Positions 11,305 through 22,349 of a stretch of 64,000 nt of DNA are shown piece after piece. Source of the DNA: Lycium barbarum (taxonomy: Eukaryota; Streptophyta; Magnoliopsida; Solanales; Solanaceae). Position 1 is the stretch's first letter. Each line of letters starts with the position of its first letter. Under the pieces are notes generated by a model, which saw nothing but the letters and a program-made list of their open reading frames with translations, did not search any database and had not been told where the DNA came from. The translations under genes and the position numbers were made by a program. Location of the stretch: contig NC_083345.1 in the NCBI RefSeq assembly GCF_019175385.1, positions 44,414,098 to 44,478,097 on the forward strand. Reading direction: 5' to 3'.

Positions 11305-12421
11305 CGAGCGTCAACACGAATCAACTCTCTGTTCGGGAATAAGATAAAATAGACATACAGTATAAACGATGTTAATCTCATGAACATATCTAGGTAAAGT
11401 CATGGTCACGTAAAGTCGAGTAAGGCATGTAGCGAATAATTTATCAAGTAGAGTCAAACAAGTTGTCAAACAAATGTAAACGATTATATCAAAACAACTA
11501 GCACGTCCTAATATGCATGTGACCTCTTTGCGCCAGAGGTGGGCCTAACGTTGTTTAAAGGATAAAATGTGCCATAATATGTCATCCCGTTGCTTTGATT
11601 AATTAAACAGATTCTATTTCTCAAAAGTAAAAAATAATGTAATATTTATTACATGTCAAATGAATACAACATAAAGTGTTTCCTAATCTAAATAAGGTAA
11701 ATAAAATTTCTATGCCTAACTTCTAGCTTCATTTGTGATGCCCTTGATCTTCGTCATTTGTTGTACTCCGATGCAAATGTATACCTGTCATAGAAACGTT
11801 AGTCATTCCTTACTTCCTAAAGTTTAATCAATTAGAGCAAATAGTCAATATTTAGGCACAGTTATCCTTCAAACATGCATATAAGGTATGATTGGTGTCA
11901 CTCGGGGTCGTGAACCCACTCGGACGTTTGGGTAAGTCATCTAATGGATTTAATATACCAAGGGTATTAAACCTCCTAGGTCATGAAACGTATGCTCTTA
12001 ATAAAGTGTGTTGGTTTAGCTCTATCTTAGGCTGACTAAGAGTTGGCTTCTTACGACACAAGGTTCCCCCAAGCGGACAACTTGGGAGTGGAAAGTCTGT
12101 GGCCGTCGACTGCACCGCTGATCGACTAAATCCACAAGATCAATCCAACTAAAGGGGTAATTTAGTAGTGAACGGGCGCGAACCGCGAAGCCGTTTTAAG
12201 TGTGTGAATATGTGTGAGTTTTCCAGAAGTGGAGGAAATATGAACGGAATGACAGTTTTATCAAAGCAAGTAACACATAAGCAGTTTATATCAAACAAAC
12301 AGTTTATATCAAACAAACAATTAATAGCATGTAAAAACAGTTAACAAACAAATAAAGTAATTAAAATAAGCACACAAAGCCTATTTAAACTAAGTCCGTT
12401 ATGGTTAGAACCTAGGTAGAT
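11305..12421 (-). other. Untranslated leader of the Ogre-like element
   Basis: This is the roughly 1.1 kb between the primer-binding site and the gag start. It has no long open frame, so the extra upstream ORF1 of legume Ogre elements is not visible. The sequence is AT-rich with short direct repeats such as 'cagtttatatcaaacaaa' (about 12281-12315). Confidence 0.6.
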
Positions 12422-12439
12422 TCCCCAGCGGAGTCGCCA
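12422..12439 (-). other. Primer-binding site (tRNA-Arg type)
   Basis: On the minus strand TGGCGACTCCGCTGGGGA begins a few bases after the LTR end (GTATGACA). This matches the tRNA-Arg-type site used by Ogre/Tat elements as I know it. It confirms that the right-hand LTR is the 5' LTR. Confidence 0.75.
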
Positions 12440-12442
12440 AGC

Positions 12443-15400
12443 TGTCATACCCCATTTTAACCCGAGAGTTTAATTAGAAGGAGTACGACATATTGGAGAT
12501 TCCTGTTTTTGTTATTTAAGGAGTCGCCATCTAATTATTTGCGGTGAATTAGGACACCTAAAGTTTATTATTTATCTAAAGTTGATTTTAAAGTCTACGA
12601 AACCAAATGATTCTAGGTAAGGGTTCAATTAGTCTAAAGGGAAGGTATTAGGCACCCTTTAAGACCCATTAACAATGGTTAACCGACCGGACTTATGATT
12701 AATTAGACTAAGGGTAAATATAGTATTATAAATGTTTAGGAAATAACTTATAAATATAGCTAAAGTATTAAAGTAAAAGGTAATAATGTTATTAGAAATA
12801 AGACATGTAAAAATAATAATTTGTATAAAAGAAGAGTTTAGTTATGAACTGAAGGAGCGCGGGATATGTAGCGTTTTAAACATAATTGAAAATAACTCTG
12901 GTAGGCCTTAACTATTTTTTTTTTGTTTTAAGAGTACGGACGAGATGAAATCTTCCTTCTCCCTTTTTTATCATGTTTATTAACTATAGCTAAAAATGTA
13001 TGTGTTTGATTTAAACCCGAAGGATTGTTTATAAAATGTATTCGAGTTCATATTTGTATATCAGTAATACCTTAAGATTCCCAATATAGTAGGAGTATAA
13101 TTAAAAATACGCGTTCATGGCTTTACGCTCTTGAAGATCAATTGTTTTGATATAGATAAATATTATAAGTACTATAGATAATTTAATATAAAAGGAGAAA
13201 ATGGCATTATGGAATTAAATATTAGTTCTTCCTACCCAATTACTAAAATCAAACCCATTAATTTCGCTAAACTCACTATGGTTCATCTAATCTAGTAAGA
13301 CAAAATAAAATGTTAGTCATACAAAGCAAATAAAATACACAACAATAAGAATAAGAAAGAGAGTAAAGAGTGCATGGGTTAGGCCCATTTTCTCGGACTG
13401 CTGCCACGGTCTGTTTTGCTATTGGGCTTCAGCCCAGATTTTGTTTTCTATTTGTGCTGCGGGCGGAGCTGACTCAGGATGAGGAGTTTCGTTGGGCTTT
13501 TAGCCCAACGCCGAGTACGGGAGAAGACGAGTCCCCTCAGACACGTATGCGGTGTTCATGCATAAAACGAAAGAAAGATTAGTATGTGATTAACAAATAA
13601 GACTAAACATGTATAATGCGAATGAAAAAGGAGGACAAATTAAAGGCTCACACACTTACTATGTATATCTAATATGTTCCATATATATACATTCACATGG
13701 GACATAGAAGCGCTCTGAGAGATATACTAGAACTGATATACCTCAGTATATCTTATATATACAGGTCCCAGTATGCCTGTGGGCACCGCAAGGCTGTATA
13801 ACTTCAGGTATATTTGAGTATATCATCTCTTAATTTGATATAGAATACTAAAACATACGTACAAGCAACCCCGAATTCGGTTATTATACTCTACTTCTCC
13901 CTCAGAATATGCAGGATATTTGCACAAAGTAAACAGGATATTCAAAAGGAAATACGAGTAAGAACACGCACTGTGGGACTCAAAGAAACAGCGGAGAAAC
14001 CCAAGAATGTATAATGACTACTCGCGGAACATTTGCAGCGGCAAAGTCAATCTAAAAGTAGTGTTTTCAATCTCGAAATGCAATGAGAATTCAATTCAGA
14101 TTAAGGCTAACATTTAACTCAAAGAGTGGCTGAAATTTAACTCAATGAATGCAGCGGTTCATGGCCCAAAGCGAAGCAGCAAAATGGTTGAGTGCAGCAA
14201 CAGTTTCCTAATTTCTTTTAGTTCGTTTTTCCGGGTATTGTATATTCCAATACGACCAACTATTTCCAAAAGGTTCAAATTGGAGACTGATTCGTTTGAG
14301 GATAGTTACTCAAAACTCCAGATTCGATTCAAAAGGGGCCAAACAGGTTTAGGCATACATAGCATATAGCCTTAATTAAGTAAACACAGCAGAAATATTT
14401 GAGGGAATAGACCCCTGCGAACAAAATTACGCAAGCAGGTTTTTAAGGAACACAGTATGCAGGCAGGTGATGATGAAACCAATCTTTCAACTCAAACTCA
14501 AATCAAATAGAGTCAAAACCAGCGCACGAGGATTCTGATATATGCAATGAAGGTAAGGATATGTTTCGGTTTTTCAGATAAAGGAGAAGCAAAGTGTATG
14601 TCGAACATGTTCATCTCATAATGCTATATGTAAACTGTTTCAACTGCTCAGTAACCAGAATAAATCATGTTTCAAACTTCAAAAGCTCTTCCATAACAAC
14701 AAAAGGCTGCCTATCTATTCCTCTTTTCAGTTTTATAAACTTATGCCATGGTCTGACCCGACAGGATGAAGGGGTTAATATTACCAAACAGTTTAAACAA
14801 GTTTTAAGATTCTCGCATAACTGAGTTTCATCTTTATTCGTTCAAAGACATGCCCAAATTAAAATCATATAAGAGAAACTTAGAGAGAGCTTTAGCTTAA
14901 ATCTAGAGACATGTAGGAACAGTTTTAAATCATTACCAAACTGCTTGAACACATTTTACAGAATGGACAAAACTGATCATACACGGTAGTCAAGTTCATG
15001 AAAATCTGTTGGCATGGCCTTTCAAACAAGAAAATCTAACTTAGAACAGGGTTGCATTCAATATATGCATACTTAACTGAGGCGACAACATATCTAAACA
15101 TACCACAGATCCTCTATCCATATCTAAACCCATGAGACATTATTAACTAACTATAATCTTATCATGCTCTTCAAAACAGGACACATGTTAATCACAAGCA
15201 AGTTTGACGCCCAATCTAAATCAGCTATCAATCAAGTGACACGATTAGCACACTAAGCGGGCATGAAATTCACTGAATAAGATCAAACTAGGATTGACTA
15301 ACTTCAGAAAACTGACTCATGTGAATACCAAATAGAGATCTTAAGCCATATTTTCAAGTGAAACACTGAATGTACTAAATAAGCACCAAAGAAGAAATCC

Positions 15401-17348
15401 GAATAGAGATGAAACTAGTTAAAACTGCCTACAAAATAAGCCATGAATCTGAGGGAAAGGTGAAAAAAAATGCAGTGAAAGTTAAGCAAAGTAATGAAAG
15501 CAACAGCCTACTCAACAGAAACAAAATACAACAGATTTTGAGTAAATGCGAGTCATCAATATGCCTATGTACTACTTCAACAAAACTGAAGATCCGAGAA
15601 ACAAAATCGATACAGAAAACATGAAAGGCAAACTATTCTCTTTCATGATTCTTCAATGAAGACTAAAGCATAAAATTTGGTACGATTTAAGGTTTAGATC
15701 AAAACAGGTAGTCATTTTATATGAGCTATCTCATTCATCATAATGATGGGGAGCACAAGAAAAGCCACCTAATGCCAACTGATACCAAGTGAAGCCACTC
15801 ATTTGAACATATAATTTTTTGTTTATGTTTAAAAGAATGGTAAAGACTAGTATTACAGGTTCGTTACAACTCCCTAAAACAGAATTATTATCAGGTGAAG
15901 CGAAAAGAAGAACCAAACTCGTATCAGCATTTACTTAACGCGACATCAATCATAATTTCGCATTCAAACACAATATTTCGCTAAAATTCAGTTGATGACT
16001 AAGCTGAAAAGGATACCCCCCATATTATAACGACTACTAACAGATCATTCTTGTTTTATTCAGCTTGTCGTTGCGGATAGAATTCAAAAGATAATGCTAA
16101 AATCTAAAACCAAGTTTCAGCCAAATATTTCAAATTCGGAAAAGGAAATCAACTTAGCACATATGCATTATACTTAACATGGACATTCATATTCACAGAA
16201 TCATATGAAGCAAAGGGAAGCAACCAAAACTGCGGACAATGCGCCTTATACTACATGGGAACTTATCTTAACCATAACGAACACAAAAAAAAAAAAAAAA
16301 TAGAAATAGGGATAAGGATTTTACCTCTTGTAGGTGCAGTGAACGGGGCGCCGATGGCGTCGAATCTACACTTGAACTCGAACGATCCCGAAAACAGAAC
16401 GGAATTTAAACAAAAATCCCAGATTTAGAGTAGGTAAAGTAGAAATGTTGAGGGTAGTAAAGTATCCCTTTTTTTGATGAATCAAACCAGATATTTTAAA
16501 AAAAACAGAGAGTAGGGATTCCTTTTTCTTCCAAAACGTTCAGTCCATCCTCCCCCTTTAGATTCAATTCGCACCCAGATTTATAGGGTTTCGTTTTGTT
16601 TAAGAAAGAGAGAGATGGAGGAGCGGAGGAGCGTAGGTGGTGGGGGTGAAGAAATGATGAAGGGGAGCGGAGTGCGGCGGTGAGTGGAGGAGTGGGGTCG
16701 TCGGTGAGTGGGGAGGCGCGTGGTGGCGATGATGATGATGAAAGGGAGAGAGTAGGGTAGAGAGGGAGAGGGAGGCGGAGAAAAGGGAAAAGGAAAGAGA
16801 AAGAGAATAGGTTTTAGGGTAAAAATATTGGGCCGGGTCTGATAATTTTGGGCTGGGTAGGGAAATAATGTGGGCTGAATTGTTTTGGGTAGGGAATAAT
16901 GTGGGTTGGTTTAATTAATTAGAGTCTGGGTTGATAATTTGGGTAGGGGAATAACATTGCATTTGTATTTCGGGTCATTAATTTGGCTGAAAATTGTTGA
17001 TCCTTCCTCCGCTATTTAATTATTGTTGGGCTTCTAATTTAACAACTAGTACAATGTATACTATATGAAGACAATTAATAATTAATATGTAAAGAAATAA
17101 TGATTTTACAAAGTGTTGTTCTATAATTAATTTAATGAGTCCAAACCCGAAAAAAATGAAATGATGATGAATCATTTAAAATTTGTGGTAACGTAAATTG
17201 TCGTAGTGTTGAAAATAACAGTAGCGATATTACTAGTAGTAGCAATAATAATAAAAAAAAAATAGTGAAAATAAAGTATTTAGCTCGTCAGTAAATTTAG
17301 AAGCCCGAGTAAATTAAAATAAAGGAGGGACAAAATTGGGTGTCAACA
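12443..17348 (-). repeat. 5' LTR of the Ogre-like element (4.9 kb, intact)
   Basis: It runs on the plus strand from 'tgtcatacccc' to 'gggtgtcaaca', 4906 bp. Compared with the left LTR it has an extra 35 bp at about 14455-14489 and one A fewer in the A-tract near 16285-16300. On the minus strand it should carry the promoter (see 16579-16586). It contains no credible gene. Confidence 0.92.
16579..16586 (-). promoter_or_regulatory. TATA-like box in the 5' LTR
   Basis: CTATAAAT on the minus strand is preceded upstream by a long pyrimidine-rich run (CTCC/TTCTC, about 16610-16810). It is the best candidate for the U3 promoter of the element. The same box lies at 5279-5286 in the other LTR. The start site is not proven. 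Confidence 0.4.
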
Positions 17349-17768
17349 ACTATGACTCTGTCCGTCCGGCTTATGAGCATGTCTATTATATTTCTGTGCT
17401 TCCGGTCCAGATCATGATTATGTTTGATATATTTCTGCTTTACATACTCGGTACATTTTTCGTACTGACCCCCGGTTCTTCGGGGGCTGCGTTACATGCC
17501 CGCAGGTGCAGGCGCACTTGGTGATACGCCGCCAGTCTAGGGATCGGATTCTGCTATTCTGAAGAGCTCCTTCGATCCGGAGCAAATACTTTTGGTATAT
17601 ATCTTCTGTTATCTGTAGACTCTATATGTATGGTATTTTGGGGTACGGCGGGGCCCTGTCCCGTCATCTGATTCTGTATGTCTGTAGAGGCCTGTAGATA
17701 GATGTGTGGGTTACGGGTTTCGTCTGTATGTTAGCCTTATCGGCTTATCTGTAAATGTCTGCATGTTC

Positions 17769-17806
<38 letters not shown>
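17769..17806. repeat. (TA)n microsatellite
   Basis: An uninterrupted TA run in the right-hand piece of the split solo LTR. A second TA/CA run follows just outside the LTR at 17957-17988. Confidence 0.95.
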
Positions 17807-17809
<3 letters not shown>

Positions 17810-17955
17810 TGCGCGCGTGCCGTATCTGTATCGGCCTACTTCTGTAACATCTGTTTAAAAAAAAAAAAATCTGTATGATACGAAATTCGGTCAGGTAGGT
17901 ATGTACGGGTACCCAGTTAGGGTACCAGTCGCGGCCCACGGGGTTGGGTCGTGAC

Positions 17956-17987
<32 letters not shown>

Positions 17988-18353
17988 TATGTTCAAAACT
18001 CGATTAATATAACATTGTAGTTTGTGTTCCGTATCCAAAACTTTATTATATTAGTGTTTCCTACGAATACAAAGTTTGCAAAAATTTATTAATACTTTTT
18101 AAAAGAGAAGACCTGTTTAAAAGGAAACTATTTTCCTCTCTTTGAGACAAAACAATAGCAATATTTAATCATCAGTTGATACTTTGAATTTTAATTCGAT
18201 TAATTTAAAGGTGTAAAAAATTCTATTGTTAATGTATGTAGATTGGACCTAAACAATACTTATTATTTTTGGATAATTCTAATTCAAATTATTAAATTAT
18301 TTTTATATATTTAAAACGAAACAAAGTAGGAATTTGATTTTCTATTTAAATGA

Positions 18354-18531
18354 AGATAGAACAGCCTTCCTAAGCAAGCAAATGATTGAACAGCTCTATT
18401 CTGTTGTATCAAAAGTAATAGAAATTGTACAAATAATAAAGTAGATAGAACAGCCTTCCAAAGCAAGCAAATGATTGAACAACTCTATTCTGTTGTAACC
18501 AAATGTAATAGAAACTTTACAAAGGAAATTG
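18354..18531. repeat. Direct duplication, 2 x 89 bp, within Helitron copy 1
   Basis: 'agatagaacagccttcc' followed by 'aagcaagcaaatgattgaac' starts at 18354 and again at 18443. The copies differ by a few bases. The second Helitron copy lacks this block, so it arose after the two diverged. Confidence 0.85.
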
Positions 18532-19537
18532 CAAAGGTAATTTGTTCATTTTCTTAAAAAAGTTGTACTGTACCGGCACGTGTCCTTGTAGCCCCTGACC
18601 TACTGCCTCTTTCTTTTCTAATAATTTTGCCATGACGGACGACGAACCGCCCCAAATTCACATTTCTATTTAAACGAAGAACTACTATTTTTTAATTTTT
18701 GGTGAATATTCTTGGTTTAGCTCATTTTACTTGTCGTGTTGTCTTTTGCATGTTTTTTTTAAGGAAATGTCAATTATAATTATAATTTGACTAATTTACC
18801 TTATTTATTATTTGATCTCCATTTAATATTATTTTTTCTTTTACGACATTAATCTCTTTTCACATTTATTAGAGTAAGAATAAAAATGAAAAAGTAATTA
18901 AATTATATCTTATTTTAAAATATAAATATTTTAAGTATATTTATTTTAGCAAACATAACAAATAAATGACATGGCGGAATAGCAAATACAACAGTTAAAT
19001 ATCTAGATTAGATCTCAGTCTAATATAAGAAAAGAAAGGAAATTGTATGATTTGGCTACTTAACCTTCTGAAGAAAAGCAATAATATGGAGTCCATATTT
19101 TTTTCTGTACAATGATTTCATTTGCTCTCACTAATGGGTTGATACGCATGTGGCAATGAATCCACCATTATTGACTTAATGGGCATGAAAATATTTTGAT
19201 TTTTTAATATGGGGTCCATTTTTTTTTTATGTATTGCTTGTTTTTTTAATATATGGCCCACTTTTTTTTTTTTTTTTTTTTTTTTTTTACATGAGTTTGA
19301 AGGTGGTGGGGTCTTTATTTTTTGTTATGATACATGAGTTGGAGGACGGACGACAATCCTCCTCCAAACTCATGTTTCTATAATAGTATATGATACATCA
19401 GTTGGAGGACGGATGACGATCCTCCTCCAAACTCATGTTTCTATAATAGTACTAGACGGACTATGCCCGTGCTGTGCACGGGCCCAACCCTTTATATTAT
19501 AGTGCATCTATGTATATGTAGTTGTATTTGAATAGTG

Positions 19538-19540
<3 letters not shown>

Positions 19541-19600
<60 letters not shown>
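19541..19600. repeat. (TA)n microsatellite
   Basis: About 30 TA units inside Helitron copy 2. They sit where copy 1 has its MITE and LTR insertions. Confidence 0.95.
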
Positions 19601-19602
<2 letters not shown>

Positions 19603-20299
19603 TATATTATGTTCAAAAGACGATTAATATAACATTGTAGTTTGTGCTCCGTATCTAAGATTTTATTATATTAATGTTTGCTACGAATACAAAATCGGCA
19701 AATTTATTAATATTTTTTAAACGAGAAGATTTGTTTAAAAGGAAACTATTTTTTCTCTTTGAAATAAAACAATAACAATATTTAAGCATCAGTTAATACT
19801 TTCAATTTTAATTTGATTAATTTAAAGGTGTAAAATACTTATTATTTTTTATCAATTTTTGATTTGGATTAGTCTAATTCTAATTATTAAATTAATTTTA
19901 CATGTTTAAAACGAAACAAAGTAGAAATTGATTTTCTATTTAAACGAAGAAATACTATTTTTTTAATTTTTGGTAAATATTCTCGGTTTAGCTCATTTTA
20001 CTTGTCATGTTGTCTTTTGGATGGTTTTTTAAGAAAACGTCGATTAGAATTATAATTTGACTAATTTACCTTATTCATTATTTGATCTCCTTTTATATAT
20101 TTTTTTTACGACATTAATCTCTTTTCACATTTATTAGACTAAGAATAAAAATAAAAAAGTACTTAAGTTCTATCTTATTTTAAAATATAAATATTTGACT
20201 ACTTAACTTTTTGAAAGAAAGTAATTTCATTTGCTCCAGCTAATGGATTGATACGCACGTGGCAATGAATAAATCATTATTGACTTAATGAGATACTTT

Positions 20300-20762
20300 G
20301 GAAATTACATGAATATTGTTTGATTTTTTAATATGAAGCGCACTTTTTTTTTAACATTATTAATTTGCACTATTTATATATATATATATAACCTTGTAGT
20401 TTGTACTCAGTATTTAAAACTTTAGTATATTAGTGTTTACTACGAATACAAAGTCTGCATTTTTTTTTTACATTAGTTTTTTTTTTTTTAATATGAGGTT
20501 CACTTTTTTTTTATATTGTTTGATTTTATTAATATGAGGTCCACTTTTTTTTTTTTTTACAGTGAGTTTGGAGATGGTGGGTTCCATTTTTATTTTTTTT
20601 TAAAATTGCTTGATGTTGTTTAGTATGAGATCCACCCTTTATGGGGTGCAGTTTTTTTTGGACATTATTAGTTTGTACTATTTTTATGCATATAATTTAT
20701 ATACATATACTATGTTCAAAACAAGATTAATATAGCATTGTAGTTTGTGCTCCGTATATAAA

Positions 20763-20801
<39 letters not shown>

Positions 20802-21463
20802 TCATATTAGAATTATGGGACCCACAATTTTTTTGCAATTTTTTTTGACATTGTTTGTTTTTTTAATATGGGATTCACCTTTTTTTTTTTTTTTTATATA
20901 TATTGCTTGATGTTGTCAATATGGGATACTATGTTCAAAACACGATTAATATAACATTGTAGTTTGTGCTCCGTATTTAAAACTTTATTATATTTCTACT
21001 ATTAAGAAGCGCCGGTTGGGCTATTTTTTTTTTATATATATATCGCTTGATTTTGTCAATATGAGATACTATGTTCAAAACACGATTAGTATAACATTGT
21101 AGTTTGTGCTCCGTATTTAAAATTTTATTATATTAGTGTTTACTACGAGTACAAAGTCTGCACTTTTTTTTTTTTTTTTTTTAATATGGGGTTCACTTTT
21201 TTTTTTTTTGATATTGCTTGATTTTGTTAATATAGGATTCACTTTTTTTTTACAGTGAGTTTGGAGATGGTGGGTTCCACTTTTTTTTGTCTTTTTTTTA
21301 ATATTGCTTGATGTTGTTTAGTATGAGCACTTTTTTTCTACAGTGAGTTTGGAGATGATGGGTTTCACTTTTTTTTTGTCTTTTTTTTTTTTAATATTGC
21401 TTGATGTTGTTTAGTATGAGGTCCACCCTTTATGGGGTGCAGTTTGGAGATGATGAGTTTCAC

Positions 21464-21495
<32 letters not shown>

Positions 21496-21660
21496 TGCTT
21501 GATGTTGTTTAGTATGAGGTCCACCCTTTATGGGGTGCAATTTTTTTTTTTTTTTTTTGACATTATTAGTTTGTACTATTTTTATGCATATAATATATAT
21601 ACATATATTATGTTCAAAATACGATTAATATAATATTATAATTTGTGCTCCGTATCTAAA
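20300..21660. repeat. Amplified T-rich modules in Helitron copy 2
   Basis: Several re-used blocks occur in changing order. One is 'tatgttcaaaacacg...attgtagtttgtgctccg' (about 20708, 20930, 21066, 21608). Another is 'tgttgtttagtatgaggtcc'. Others are 'acagtgagtttggagatgg' and 'tttatggggtgcag'. Runs of 8-25 T separate them. No gene is present. Confidence 0.8.
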
Positions 21661-21758
21661 CTTTATTTTATATATATATATATATATTAGAATTAGGGGG
21701 CCCACAATTTCTTTTTAAATTGGAATGGATATATATATTAGTACTATATAGAAGAGTA

Positions 21759-21809
<51 letters not shown>

Positions 21810-21937
21810 TTATGGGACCCACATTTTTTTTTAATATTATTTATTGTTTAAGATATATGGGTGAGGCTCACAATTTTTTTTATTAAATTGTGGAAATGGA
21901 CAACGAAAAGTGAGTTTGGAACTCACTCTTCCATATA

Positions 21938-22146
21938 GTACAAATAAAAGTGTCCATTTCCAGTATGGTTAGGACTAGGAAAAGGAAAATTTGGTGGGAA
22001 GTAATTAAATTAGGCTCCAGAATTAGATTTCTCTCCTATTCTTCTCAGTGTAATAATATAGCATAAGCCCAGTATTTGCTCCGTTTATCAGACGAAGAGA
22101 TTATGCCAGCGAGAAACTCCCAACTTGGAAAAGGACTCTGTTTCGC
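21938..22146 (+). other. Upstream flank of the SPO11-like gene
   Basis: A short non-repetitive stretch that would hold the original promoter and 5' untranslated region. 'agattatgccagcgagaaactcc' near 22099 resembles 'agattatgcctgcaagaaactcc' at about 22355, suggesting an old local duplication of the gene's 5' end. An 18-codon upstream frame starts at 22105. No clear TATA box. Confidence 0.4.
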
Positions 22147-22154
22147 CTATTATT

Positions 22155-22323
22155 CAAAAGTGGAGCCAGAATTCGAAGCTTGTGGGTTCGGAGTTCTAAT
22201 TCTTTAAAGTTACTAAATTTTTAATTAATAATTTGTATATATTTGACAAAACTTTTAATATGATTCAGATAAAAATTACTGAATTCGGCCGAACCCCCAC
22301 CCGAAGGGCTGGCTCCGCCCCTG
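22155..22323. mobile_element. hAT-type MITE (169 bp) at the 5' end of the SPO11-like gene
   Basis: The ends are 'caaaagtggagccag' and 'ctggctccgcccctg', an imperfect inverted repeat. An exact 8 bp duplication 'ctattatt' flanks it (22147-22154, 22324-22331), which is diagnostic of hAT transposition. The open frame 22233-22349 upstream of the gene's own ATG is MITE sequence plus a short leader. Confidence 0.88.
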
Positions 22324-22349
22324 CTATTATTCCTAACTCCACTCAACAA

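Larger units (their letters stand above)
1710..17348 (-). mobile_element. Ogre/Tat-type Ty3-gypsy element, gag-only, 15.6 kb
   Basis: Read on the minus strand the order is: 5' LTR (17348 to 12443), primer-binding site, about 1.1 kb leader, gag (11304-9256), a repeat-rich 3' region without pol, polypurine tract, and 3' LTR (6048 to 1710, truncated). Very long LTRs, a 'tggcgactc' primer-binding site and a gag ending in a C-x2-H...H-x4-C knuckle point to the Tat/Ogre lineage. The LTRs are almost identical where I compared them: three substitutions, one 35 bp indel and one A-tract change. The insertion is therefore recent. With no protease, RT, RNase H or integrase frame, it could move only with enzymes supplied in trans. 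Confidence 0.88.
1165..17956 (+). mobile_element. Solo LTR split by an Ogre-like insertion (TSD tatat)
   Basis: It begins 'tgttatatcctgcatttt' at 1165 and ends 'gggttgggtcgtgaca' at 17956. The 5 bp duplication 'tatat' is at 1160-1164 and 17957-17961, though it lies in AT-rich sequence and so is weaker evidence than the other TSDs here. The outer pieces are 1165-1709 and 17349-17956, about 1.15 kb in total. The related LTRs at 44315 and 53011 are 2.35 and 3.72 kb, so the middle has been lost. The right piece shares 'ctgacccccggttcttcgg' and 'cggggccctgtccc' with the LTRs ending at 56732 and starting at 52155. No internal retroelement genes of its own remain. Confidence 0.85.
793..19450 (-). 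mobile_element. Non-autonomous Helitron, copy 1 (interrupted)
   Basis: On the minus strand this ends in CTAG followed by T (plus-strand 793-796, preceded by A). It has an imperfect GC-rich hairpin just inside (806-824), as expected for a Helitron 3' end. The next 90 bp match the second copy at 19452 closely ('gtgtatctatgtatatgtagttg'-like). The match resumes after the nested LTR at about 17985 ('tatgttcaaaactcg') and runs through 19.3 kb. No Rep/helicase is present. Removing the nested MITE and LTR leaves about 1.65 kb. The 5' end (plus-strand right end) abuts copy 2 but is not exactly defined. Confidence 0.65.
19452..21937 (-). mobile_element. Non-autonomous Helitron, copy 2
   Basis: The minus-strand 3' end is CTAG at 19452-19455, with A before it on the plus strand. 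A perfect 8 bp hairpin, GCCCGTGC-tgt-GCACGGGC, lies at 19465-19483. The next several hundred bases align with copy 1. From about 20.3 kb it becomes an amplified array of T-rich modules. The 5' end is set at the 'ccatatagta' near 21930 by analogy with the 'ataatagta' before 19451 and is uncertain. It encodes no protein. Confidence 0.65.
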
